A stretch of 64,000 bases of DNA, taken from positions 1 to 64,000 of the forward strand of contig CAMDDZ010000005.1 of assembly GCA_945893145.1 (NCBI GenBank), written 5' to 3'. Both the position numbers and the translations under genes were made by a program. The stretch's first letter is position 1; every line of letters begins with the position of its first letter. A model generated the notes under the pieces. It worked only from the letters and a program-made list of their open reading frames with translations. It was not told the origin of the DNA and did not search any database. Shown here in pieces: positions 42,496-49,880 of the stretch. The stretch is from Rhodoplanes serenus. GTDB taxonomy: Bacteria > Pseudomonadota > Alphaproteobacteria > Rhizobiales > Xanthobacteraceae.

Positions 42496-43865
42496 CAGAT
42501 GATCTCGAAATACCGCGCCATTTCCCAGTCCGTGATCGCCTTGCGGAACTCGCGCTCCTCCCACTCGCGCGTCGCCGCGTAGTGGTCGACAAACGCATCG
42601 CCAAACAGCGCGCGCGCCGCCTTCGAGCTTTTCAGGTTCTGCGCCGCGTCCCAAAGGGTGCGCGGCAATTGCCGCCTTTTCGGGATGGTTTCTGCATAGG
42701 CGTTGCCGGCAATCGGCTTGTCCGGCTCGATCTTGTGCTCGATGCCCCAAAGCCCCGACCCGATCGCGGCGGCGAGCGCCACATACGGATTAATGTCAGC
42801 GGCCGCGATCCGATACTCGACGCGCTGCGACTTCGCCGAGCCCGGAATAGCGCGCAGCGCACAGGTGCGATTCTCAACGCCCCAGGTGGCGTCGGTCGGC
42901 GCCCAGAAGCCGGGGATGAGCCGTGTGTAGCTGTTCACCGTGGATGCCACCATCGCCAGAAATTCGGGCATCAGCGCCTGCTGGCCGCCGATGAACCAGC
43001 GCATCTCGTCCGAGATGGCGTGCGGCTTCTGCTTCGGATCGTGGAAGACCGCCCGGCCCTTCCGGTCCTTCAGCGAGACATGCAGATGCCCGGACTGGCC
43101 CGGCCAGTCCTTCGACCATTTCGCCATGAAGGTCGCCATCCAGCCGCGCCGCTCGGCGAGGACCTTGGTGAAGGTCTTGAACAGCGCGGCACGGTCGGCG
43201 CCTTCGAGCGCATCCGTGTAGGTAATCGCCGCTTCCAGCACGCCCGGGCCAGTCTCGGTATGCAGGCCTTCAAGCGGCATCCGCATCATGTCGCAGAGCT
43301 CAAGCAGGTGCTCGTAGAAGTCCGAATGCACCGAGGCGCGCAGCACCGAATAGCCGAAGAAGCCCGGCGTCACAGTCTTCAGGTTGCGATAGCCCTTGTC
43401 GCGCACCGAATGCGGTGTCTCCTCGAACAGGAAGAATTCGTATTCGCAACTCGCCTGTGCGGCGTAACCCATGCCGGCGGCGCGCTTGAGTACGCGCTGC
43501 AATGTGCCGCGCGGGCAGATGGCCTCGGCGTTGCCGGTGAACTCCGCCAGGAAGAACAGCATGTCGCCTTCGAGCGGCAGCGCCCGGCAGGTGTCCGGCA
43601 CGATGCGGCACTGCGCGTCCGGATAGGCGGTGTGCCAGCCCGTGAAGCTGACGTTGTCATAGAGCTGGTCGTTGGAATCCCAGCCCAGCACCACGTCGCA
43701 GAAGCCGAAGCCGCTATCGAGCGCCGAAAGGAATTTCTCGCGCGAAAGATATTTTCCGCGCAGCACGCCGTCGAGATCGAACACGCCGAGCTTGACGTGG
43801 GAGAGCTTGCGCTCGGTAACGATCTTTCTGGCGTCGGCGATGGTTTTGACGTCGTGCGGCTGCAT
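42495..43865 (-). CDS. glutamine synthetase family protein (gamma-glutamylation type)
   Basis: 456 residues. The glutamine-synthetase fold without the adenylylation-site pattern of GlnA-I. Active-site stretches are CEYEFFLFEE, EGLHTETGPGVLEAAITYTDA, GQSGHLHVSLKD and NRTCALRAIPGSAKSQRVEYRIAAADINPY. The short N-terminus and operon context match PuuA/IpuC-like enzymes that gamma-glutamylate amines. With the downstream alcohol dehydrogenase and upstream amidohydrolase it fits amine degradation. Substrate not determined. Confidence 0.83.
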   Translation of the reverse strand: MQPHDVKTIADARKIVTERKLSHVKLGVFDLDGVLRGKYLSREKFLSALDSGFGFCDVVLGWDSNDQLYDNVSFTGWHTAYPDAQCRIVPDTCRALPLEGDMLFFLAEFTGNAEAICPRGTLQRVLKRAAGMGYAAQASCEYEFFLFEETPHSVRDKGYRNLKTVTPGFFGYSVLRASVHSDFYEHLLELCDMMRMPLEGLHTETGPGVLEAAITYTDALEGADRAALFKTFTKVLAERRGWMATFMAKWSKDWPGQSGHLHVSLKDRKGRAVFHDPKQKPHAISDEMRWFIGGQQALMPEFLAMVASTVNSYTRLIPGFWAPTDATWGVENRTCALRAIPGSAKSQRVEYRIAAADINPYVALAAAIGSGLWGIEHKIEPDKPIAGNAYAETIPKRRQLPRTLWDAAQNLKSSKAARALFGDAFVDHYAATREWEEREFRKAITDWEMARYFEII

Positions 43866-43909
43866 AGGCGTCCCCGTGACGGCGAATCACCAGCACCAGG
43901 GTCGCATAC

Positions 43910-44761
43910 TTACGCCAGCCGGATCAGCACCAGTCCGGCGACGATCATCAACGCCGCGATAATTCGCACCCGCCGCAGCGGCTCGCCCAGGAACAGCACG
44001 GCAATCAGCGCCCCGAACAGCACGCTGGTCTCGCGTAGCGCCGCAACCACGGCAATCGGCGCGAGCGTCATGGCCCAGATCGCGATGGTGTAGGAGGCGA
44101 CCGCAAGTGCCCCGCCGATCAGCCCGGTCTTCCAGTAGGGCTTCATCGCCGGAATGACCGCCATGCCGTTCCGCGCAAGGCCGTAGGCCAGCACGACCGG
44201 CGCGATGCCGACGAACAGCGCGACCGAATAGGCGACCGACAGACCGGGCCCCGCCGCCCGGCCGCCGATCCCGTCGACCACCGAATAGGCGCAGACCGTC
44301 ACGGCGGTGAACAGCGCCGCGCCGACCGCGCGGCGATCGAGCTTGGCGAGATCGCGCCCGCCTTTCAGCGACAGCAGCAACACGCCGCCTGCGAGCATCA
44401 CAATGCCGATCCAGCCCGAGGCACTCAGCAACTCGCCGACGTAGAACGTGGTGACGGTCGCGGTCATCAACGGCGCCGCACCGCGCGCGATCGGATAGAC
44501 TTGGCCCAAATCGCCGAAGCGATAGCACTCGATCAGGCCAGCGAAATAGAACAGGTGAATGACGATCGAAGCAATCAGCCAAGGCCATGACGGCGCTTGT
44601 GGAAATCCCACGATGGCGAATCCGGGCAGCGCCACGAGGCCCGCGCCCAACGCGATCAGTGTGGTGGTGGCGAGCGGATCGAGGGTGCGCTTGATCGATG
44701 CGTTCCAGCCGGCGTGGCAGGCGGCGGCGAACAGCACTGACAAGAAAACGAAGGTGCTCAT
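43910..44761 (-). CDS. DMT/EamA family transporter
   Basis: 283 residues with about ten membrane helices arranged as two EamA halves. The first half begins FVFLSVLFAAACHAGWNASIKR and contains FYFAGLIECYRFGDLGQVYPIARGAAPL, a typical end-of-first-repeat motif. The second half contains VAALRETSVLFGALIAVLFLGEPLRRVRIIAALMIVAGLVLIRL. It probably moves an amine, amino acid or related metabolite. The start overlaps the amidohydrolase stop by 4 bp. Confidence 0.83.
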   Translation of the reverse strand: MSTFVFLSVLFAAACHAGWNASIKRTLDPLATTTLIALGAGLVALPGFAIVGFPQAPSWPWLIASIVIHLFYFAGLIECYRFGDLGQVYPIARGAAPLMTATVTTFYVGELLSASGWIGIVMLAGGVLLLSLKGGRDLAKLDRRAVGAALFTAVTVCAYSVVDGIGGRAAGPGLSVAYSVALFVGIAPVVLAYGLARNGMAVIPAMKPYWKTGLIGGALAVASYTIAIWAMTLAPIAVVAALRETSVLFGALIAVLFLGEPLRRVRIIAALMIVAGLVLIRLA

Positions 44762-46020
44762 CCGTTTTTCGTCGCTCTGCCGCGCTCGGCGAGCTTACGG
44801 TCATAGTCCAGCACGGCCTGCAGCAGCACCTGAGCGCCCTTGGCGCATTGCTCCTTGGAGGTGAATTCGACCTCGTTGTGGCTGATGCCGCCGCGGCAGG
44901 GCACGAAGATCATCGAGGCCGGCGCAACGCGCGACACATAGGCCGCGTCGTGGCCCGCGCCCGAAACCATATCGCGCGTGGAATAGCCCGAGAGCTCGGC
45001 CGCCGCGCGCACCGAGGCGACGCAGTCCGGATCAAAGCGCAGCGCCGGCTGGTGCCAGATTTTCTGCATCGTGACGCCGAGGCCGAGCCCATCGCAGGCA
45101 TCGGCCACCGCAATCTCAAATCGGCGCTCCATGGTGTCGAGCATGTCATCGTCCGGATGGCGCAGGTCGGCGCACAGAAACACTTCGCCCGGCACGACAT
45201 TGCGCGAGTTCGGTTTGTTCTCGATCAGGCCGACGGTACCGACGCCAAACGGCGCGGCGGCGCGGCCGATCCCGTCGACCCGCTCGATCACGCGTGCGGC
45301 GCCAAGGAGAGCGTTCTTCCGCAAGTTCATCGGGGTCGCGCCGGTGTGGGCGTCCTGGCCGGTGATCGTGACCTCGTACCAGCGCATCGCCTGCACGCCG
45401 GTCACTACGCCGATGTCGCGTTGCTGCGCTTCGAGGATCGGACCCTGCTCGATGTGCAATTCGAAAAAAGCCGACAGCGGATGCGCGCCGCAGGGCTCGG
45501 CGCCGCGATAGCCGATGGCGTCGAGCGCCGCCCCGAAGGTGACGCCGCTGCGGTCCTGTTTGGCGTGCGCTTCGTCGCGGGTGAACACACGGGCGAACAC
45601 GCCCGAGCCGACCATGGCGGGCGCGAAGCGCGAGCCCTCCTCGTTGGTCCAGTTCACCACCTCGATCGGCGCATAGGTCTCGTAGCCGGCCTCGTGCAGC
45701 GTGCACAGCGCCTCCAGCGCCGCCAGCACGCCGAGCGCGCCATCGAACTTACCGCCGGTCGGCTGGGTGTCGAGATGGCTGCCAAACGCAATCGGCGGCA
45801 CGTCCGCGGTGCCGGGCCGCCGCGCGAACATGGTGCCCATGTCGTCCACGGTGACGCGGCAGCCCAGCGCTTCGGCCTTGGCCTTGAACCAGTCACGCAC
45901 CTCGCGGTCGAGGTCCGTGAGCGTGAGACGGCAGATGCCGCCCTTCTGTGTGCCACCAATGGCGGCCGTCTCCATCAGCTCGCCCCACAGCCGCTCGGCG
46001 TCGATGGCGAGGTTTCGCAT
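44758..46020 (-). CDS. M20-family amidohydrolase (N-carbamoyl-amino acid / allantoate type)
   Basis: 420 residues. Matches the Zn- or Mn-dependent AmaB/HyuC/AllC group: AFGSHLDTQPTGGKFDGALGVLAALEAL, VNWTNEEGSRFAPAMVGSGVF, FELHIEQGPILE, TITGQDAHTGATPMNLRKNAL, and GAGHDAAYVSRVAPASMIFVPC. These enzymes hydrolyse N-carbamoyl amino acids, beta-ureidopropionate or allantoate. With a UraD-UraH fusion and a dihydropyrimidinase in the same window, ureide or pyrimidine breakdown is plausible. Second or third gene of its operon. Confidence 0.85.
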   Translation of the reverse strand: MRNLAIDAERLWGELMETAAIGGTQKGGICRLTLTDLDREVRDWFKAKAEALGCRVTVDDMGTMFARRPGTADVPPIAFGSHLDTQPTGGKFDGALGVLAALEALCTLHEAGYETYAPIEVVNWTNEEGSRFAPAMVGSGVFARVFTRDEAHAKQDRSGVTFGAALDAIGYRGAEPCGAHPLSAFFELHIEQGPILEAQQRDIGVVTGVQAMRWYEVTITGQDAHTGATPMNLRKNALLGAARVIERVDGIGRAAAPFGVGTVGLIENKPNSRNVVPGEVFLCADLRHPDDDMLDTMERRFEIAVADACDGLGLGVTMQKIWHQPALRFDPDCVASVRAAAELSGYSTRDMVSGAGHDAAYVSRVAPASMIFVPCRGGISHNEVEFTSKEQCAKGAQVLLQAVLDYDRKLAERGRATKNG

Positions 46021-46029
46021 AAATCCTGA

Positions 46030-47136
46030 TCAGGCCCGGCGCTGCGCGGCCGGCGCCCAGAGCTTCGGCCCGACCCGCAGATATTGCGGCACGCGCGCCA
46101 CCTCGGCGCCGAGTGCCTGGGCGGCGTGCCAGCCCCAGCGTGGATCGTCGAGCAGCGCCCGCGCCAGCGCGATCATGTCCGCATGGCCTTCGCCGACGAT
46201 CGCCTCAGCTTGCGCGGGCGTCAGGATCAGGCCGACCACGCGCGTCGCCATCCCGGTCTCACGTTTCACCTTCTCGGCGATCGGTACGTTGTAGCCCGGC
46301 GTGGTCGGATTGCGCGTGTCGGCGGTGATGCCGCCAGACGAGATGTCGATGAAATCGAGGCCATCGGCCTTGAGAGCCTTGGCGTAGGCGACGGTGTCGT
46401 CGGCGGTGATGCCGCCATCGGCGTCGCGCCAGTCGCTGCCGCTCACTCGCACGCCGAGCGGCACGTTCTTCGGCACCACCGCGCGCACCGCCCGCGCGAT
46501 CTCGCGGCCGAACCGCATGCGGTTCTCGAACGAACCGCCGTACTGATCGGTGCGCTTGTTGGAGATCGGCGACAGGAACGAATGCGCCAGATAGCCATGC
46601 GCGTAGTGCAACTCGATGGCGTCGAAGCCAATGCGCAACGCGCGCTTGGCGGCGTTAACGAACGCATCGCGCACCCGCGCGATGTCCTCCGGCGTCGCCT
46701 CGCGCGGTGTGTGCCAGCCCGCGCCGAACGGGATGGCGGACGCCGCGAGGGTCTGCCACGGATCCTGGTCGGCCTTCAGCGCTCCGCCGCCCTCCCAGGG
46801 CCGCTGCGATGACGCCTTGCGACCGGCATGCGCAAGCTGGATGCAGAATTTCGACGTGCCGTGACGCTTGCCATGCGCGATGACACGAGCGAGCGCATAT
46901 TCGTTGTCGTCGGAATAGAGCCCCAGGCAGCCGTGGGTGATGCGACCCGCGCGTTCCACATGCGTCGCCTCGACGACGGTGAGGCCGGCGCCGGAATTGG
47001 CCTGGCCGAACAGATGCCCGAGATGCCAGTCGTTGGCGCTGCCGTCGTCGGCGCTGTATTGGCACATCGGCGAGACCACGATGCGGTTGGACAGTTCGAG
47101 ATCGGCAAGTTTAATCGGCGAGAACAGAGCGGACAT
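46030..47136 (-). CDS. NADH:flavin oxidoreductase, old yellow enzyme family (YqjM-like)
   Basis: 368 residues. FMN TIM barrel with the YqjM-class Cys in RIVVSPMCQYSADDG, the QLAHAGRKAS motif, the active-site pair in IELHYAHGYLAHSFLSPISNKRTDQYGGS, and DMIALARALLDDPRW near the end. OYEs reduce activated C=C bonds with NAD(P)H. It lies 9 bp upstream of the amidohydrolase in the same operon. Physiological substrate unknown. Confidence 0.88.
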   Translation of the reverse strand: MSALFSPIKLADLELSNRIVVSPMCQYSADDGSANDWHLGHLFGQANSGAGLTVVEATHVERAGRITHGCLGLYSDDNEYALARVIAHGKRHGTSKFCIQLAHAGRKASSQRPWEGGGALKADQDPWQTLAASAIPFGAGWHTPREATPEDIARVRDAFVNAAKRALRIGFDAIELHYAHGYLAHSFLSPISNKRTDQYGGSFENRMRFGREIARAVRAVVPKNVPLGVRVSGSDWRDADGGITADDTVAYAKALKADGLDFIDISSGGITADTRNPTTPGYNVPIAEKVKRETGMATRVVGLILTPAQAEAIVGEGHADMIALARALLDDPRWGWHAAQALGAEVARVPQYLRVGPKLWAPAAQRRA

Positions 47137-47199
47137 GGGATTCCTTGGGCTGGACGGGCAGCCGCAATCATAGAGGCGACCGCAGGGGCGGCAAGCGGC

Positions 47200-48360
47200 T
47201 CAGCGCAGCCTTAAGATCGCCAGCGCCAGCGCCTGGGCGCGCGGCACCAGCGTGTCGATCTCCATATATTCGTCGGGCGTATGGCCGCGCCCGCCGACCG
47301 GACCGACCGCGCAGATGGTCGGCGCGCCAGTCGCCGCCGCAAAGCCGGAATCGGCGCAGCCGCCAGTGAAGATCGCCTTTGGCTCGTTGCCGAGATCGCG
47401 CAGACACGCGCCGTAGTGCTCGAACAGCTGTTGATTGTCCGCGGTCTCGACCAACGGCAGAAACTCGCCGGTAATTTCGAGCTTGGCGCTCGTGCCAGGC
47501 ACAAAGCTTTTCGCGACAATCGCCTCGACTTTCGCCATCGTGGCCCTGCGGTCGGCCGGCGTGATGAAGCGGAAATCCACCTCGCAGCGCGCCCAGGGCG
47601 CGACGGTGTTGACGGTCTGGCCGCCCGCCACCACGCCAACATTGAGCGTGATGCCGTTCGGCGGATCGCTCAGAGCGTGCAACGCCAGTGTCTTGTGCGC
47701 GAGCTCGTTGATCGCGCTGATGCCCTGCTCGAAGTTGGCACCTGAATGCGCGGCCTTGCCGGTGATCTCGATGCGCATGAACACGCCGCCCTTGCGGCCG
47801 GTTACCACCGCGCCCGGGCCGCGGCCGGGCTCGGAGTTGAACACCGCACGCGCGGCGCGCGCGTGCTGCTCGATCACCGGCCGCGAGAACGGCGAGCCGA
47901 TCTCCTCGTCACCGGTGAACAGCGCGGTGACCGGCGCCGTTGCGCCGCCGAATTTCTTCAGCGCCGCGAGCACGAAGCAGTTCATCACCAGGCCTGATTT
48001 CATGTCGGCGACGCCCGGACCATAGGCGCGGTCGCCATCGATGCGGAACGGGCGGCGCGTCGGCTCACCTTTGGGGAACACAGTGTCGCGATGCCCCATC
48101 AGCAGGATTGGACGATTGCCGCCGCCGTTTCGCACGGTGGCGCTGATGGCGTCGCCGAACTTGGTGTCCGGCGTCACCTCGGCCGCGATGCCATTGGCAT
48201 CGAGAAAGCCGCGGATGTGGGCGCCGGCCGCATCCACGCCAGCCTTGTCGTAACTGCCGCCGTCGGTGTTAACGAGCCGCTCGAGCAGCTTGAGCATTTC
48301 GCCGCGCTGGCCGCTGAGCCAATCGAGAACTTGCCGCTCGGTCGATGATGGATCGCTCAT
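47200..48360 (-). CDS. M20 family metallopeptidase (carboxypeptidase G2-like)
   Basis: 386 residues from the ATG at 48360; upstream in-frame sequence belongs to a repeat element. Zinc-site motifs are LMGHRDTVFPKGEPTRRPF, GPGVADMKSGLVMN, FTGDEEIGSPFSR and GGCADSGFAAATGAPTICAVGP. The dimerisation domain (residues 180-290) is present. Typical substrates are acyl-glutamates or short peptides. First gene of the apparent operon 48360-41353, 63 bp before the old yellow enzyme gene. Confidence 0.85.
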   Translation of the reverse strand: MSDPSSTERQVLDWLSGQRGEMLKLLERLVNTDGGSYDKAGVDAAGAHIRGFLDANGIAAEVTPDTKFGDAISATVRNGGGNRPILLMGHRDTVFPKGEPTRRPFRIDGDRAYGPGVADMKSGLVMNCFVLAALKKFGGATAPVTALFTGDEEIGSPFSRPVIEQHARAARAVFNSEPGRGPGAVVTGRKGGVFMRIEITGKAAHSGANFEQGISAINELAHKTLALHALSDPPNGITLNVGVVAGGQTVNTVAPWARCEVDFRFITPADRRATMAKVEAIVAKSFVPGTSAKLEITGEFLPLVETADNQQLFEHYGACLRDLGNEPKAIFTGGCADSGFAAATGAPTICAVGPVGGRGHTPDEYMEIDTLVPRAQALALAILRLR

Positions 48361-48436
48361 GGGTTTCCTCGCGGGCGATTCATACGTCATCGCCAAGCTG
48401 GCGCGAAGCGCTCCTCCGCAGAGCCTATGAAACAAA

Positions 48437-48495
48437 ATCGCCGGGTCATAGGCGAGCGAGGCGACGCCGTCCTTCGGACGGCTATGCCCGGCGAT
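48437..48495. repeat. REP-like palindromic repeat element
   Basis: A nested hairpin: outer arms ATCGCCGGG (48437) / CCCGGCGAT (48487), inner arms GCCGTCC (48466) / GGACGGC (48476) around TTC. The sequence GCGAGCGAGGCGACGCCGTC with CTTCGGACGGCTATGCCCGG resembles intergenic repeats I know from Bradyrhizobium-type genomes. A degenerate half-copy (GCGAAGCGCTCCTCCGCAGAGC) lies just before it. Only one full copy is in this window. Confidence 0.55.
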
Positions 48496-48520
48496 CAAAA
48501 CGACGAAGCTTTGAGACTGG

Positions 48521-48745
48521 CTACTCGGCCGGCGCGAAATCGCTCGGCCGCGGCGCGACCTTGGCCCAGCGCTTGGCGGCCATGATGGCCTCGCGCATGC
48601 GATCGAGGAATTCCTCGCTGGTGTAGTAGTGCTGCCAGCGGCCGCTCTGATAGAGGTCGATGAAATGAGCGCGGCGGCGTTCCGCGAGATCGCGCCACTT
48701 CAGCGCGGCCTGGTCCATCGCATACGGGAATTGCCGGTGGGGCAT
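48521..48745 (-). CDS. small conserved protein, possibly TIGR03809-like
   Basis: 74 residues: ALKWRDLAERRRAHFIDLYQSG then RWQHYYTSEEFLDRMREAI. It is a charged helical protein with no Cys, signal or membrane segment. The W-x-x-L-A-E-R-R ... SGRW-x-x-Y pattern reminds me of the TIGR03809 family of rhizobial small proteins, but I cannot verify that. It stands between a repeat element and ridA, on the same strand as both neighbours. Confidence 0.55.
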   Translation of the reverse strand: MPHRQFPYAMDQAALKWRDLAERRRAHFIDLYQSGRWQHYYTSEEFLDRMREAIMAAKRWAKVAPRPSDFAPAE

Positions 48746-48940
48746 CGTCGAACCGCTGGCTGCCGCACAGGCAGCATGTGATCGTTACGTGCGGGACTTG
48801 TGCGAGCAACGGCAGCGCGGCCGTCGCACAGGTCTTGCACGAGTTATGCACAGGGTTGTTCACAGGACGCGGACGCCACAGCACGATGCCGGCCGCAGGC
48901 CGGACACGCCCAAGGCCATGATTCGTATGGCTGAACGAAG

Positions 48941-48970
48941 GCGCGGCCCCGGTACGTCCCGGAGCCGCGC
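48941..48970 (-). terminator. possible terminator after ridA
   Basis: GCGCGGC...CCGG at 48941 pairs imperfectly with CCGG...GCCGCGC ending at 48970, forming a hairpin 18 bp past the ridA stop. On the minus strand the following bases are CTTCGTTC, only moderately T-rich, so termination strength is uncertain. Confidence 0.4.
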
Positions 48971-48987
48971 AAAAGAAAAGCGGCCGC

Positions 48988-49449
48988 CTAAGACTTGATC
49001 GACAAAACGCCCTCAATTTCGACCGAAATCTGGCCGGGCAGCGAGCCCATACCGACCGCGGAACGGCCGTGCTTGCCGTTTTCGCCGAACACTTCGACGA
49101 ACAGATCCGACATGCCGTTTGCGACTTTGGGATGGTCCTTGAAGTCGGGCACCGCGTTGACCATGCAGAGCATCTTGACGACCGTGTCGACGCGATCGAG
49201 CGAACCGAGCGCAACGCGGGTCGCGGACAGCAGCTGCAGCCCAACGATGCGGGCGCGCTTGTAAGCCTCCTCGACCGAGACGTCGCCGCCGACCTTGCCG
49301 GTCATCAGATTGCCGTTCGGGTCGCGCGGCCCCTGCCCAGCCAGGAACAGGAGATTGCCGGCAACGCGGTACGGCAGGTAATTCGCGACCGGCGCCGGCA
49401 CGTTGGGCAACGTGATGCCAAGCTGTTTCAGGCGGGCTTCTGCACTCAT
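48988..49449 (-). CDS. RidA/YjgF family protein
   Basis: 153 residues from the ATG at 49449. A trimeric chorismate-mutase-like fold: PNYLPYRVAGNLLFLAGQGP-type strand (NYLPYRVAGNLLFLAGQG), VSVEEAYKRARIVGLQLLSA, and HGRSAVGMGSLPGQISVEIEGV. The Arg of HGRSAVG sits where RidA proteins bind the imine carboxylate. The length and the longer mid-region fit the Atu1372-like subgroup rather than E. coli RidA (128 residues). It would hydrolyse reactive enamines or imines, consistent with the PLP and amine enzymes around. Confidence 0.85.
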   Translation of the reverse strand: MSAEARLKQLGITLPNVPAPVANYLPYRVAGNLLFLAGQGPRDPNGNLMTGKVGGDVSVEEAYKRARIVGLQLLSATRVALGSLDRVDTVVKMLCMVNAVPDFKDHPKVANGMSDLFVEVFGENGKHGRSAVGMGSLPGQISVEIEGVLSIKS

Positions 49450-49551
49450 GGATCGTTTCCTCTGCGTTGAAATATCTGAGCCGGCGATGCGGCCGCGTCT
49501 TATCGGCGCGATTGTCCGAAGCTTCCGGCTCCAGGTCCAGATCAAAAATCG

Positions 49552-49581
49552 AAATGCCGGCGTGCCAAATGCCGGTGTGCC
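49552..49581. repeat. tandem 15-bp duplication
   Basis: AAATGCCGGCGTGCC followed directly by AAATGCCGGTGTGCC, differing at one position. It borders the first of the two hairpins and lies about 100 bp upstream of the ridA start. Confidence 0.7.
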
Positions 49582-49596
49582 ATGCGCAAAAGGGGC

Positions 49597-49687
49597 GACC
49601 CCGCCCGGACGGGGCGCGTCCGAGCGGGGTCTTTGAGACCGGCGCGAGGGGAAGGCGGGGGGCGTGCGCGCCGGTCGCAGTCTCAAA
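49597..49687. other. two back-to-back hairpins, candidate structured RNA or leader
   Basis: Hairpin 1 (49597-49631): GACCCCGC and CGGAC pair with GTCCG and GCGGGGTC, one C/A mismatch, loop GGGGCGC, followed on the plus strand by TTT. Hairpin 2 (49632-49687): TTTGAGACCGGCGCG pairs with CGCGCCG and GTCTCAAA, with a 6-nt bulge. On the minus strand the pair precedes ridA by about 150 nt and could act as a leader; on the plus strand hairpin 1 resembles a terminator with no gene before it. Matches no RNA family I recognise. Confidence 0.5.
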
Positions 49688-49832
49688 ATTCAGCAGTGAA
49701 GGATTTCGTTCGTGGGCCGTGGTGGCCCGGGGATGCACATTGGTCGCGGCGAGAGACCAAAAGGTTCATCGCGATGCGCGCATCGTTTTGCGCGTGCGGC
49801 GAAATAGCGGATCGTTGGTTCGAATAAAACAA

Positions 49833-49854
49833 ATGCCCCGCTCGCGCGGGGCAT
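49833..49854 (-). terminator. intrinsic terminator after the subtilase gene
   Basis: Perfect 9-bp stem ATGCCCCGC / GCGGGGCAT, loop TCGC. On the minus strand it is followed by TTTGTTTTATTC. It lies 26 bp beyond the subtilase stop. Confidence 0.85.
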
Positions 49855-49880
49855 CGTGTCTGTTTGTCGATTGGTGGCTG

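Larger units (their letters stand above)
49450..49880. other. 431-bp intergenic region with strong secondary structure
   Basis: Between ridA and the subtilase gene. It contains a tandem 15-bp repeat (49552-49581), two consecutive large hairpins (49597-49631 and 49632-49687), a 14-bp palindrome CGATGCGCGCATCG (49772-49785), and a terminator (49833). No credible coding frame was seen. Structure details are listed under separate entries and findings. Confidence 0.6.

Noticed and set aside
42582-44093. Plus-strand open frame of 503 codons opposite the glutamine-synthetase-like gene
   Set aside because: Antisense shadow of a gene with clear catalytic motifs; composition is Arg/Glu/His-rich with no domains.
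44698-46029. Plus-strand open frame of 443 codons opposite the amidohydrolase
   Set aside because: Antisense shadow with no ribosome site or domain evidence.
49772-49785. Perfect 14-bp palindrome CGATGCGCGCATCG followed by TTTT as a terminator
   Set aside because: It has no loop and lies within a GC-rich region; a stronger terminator at 49833 already ends the subtilase transcript.
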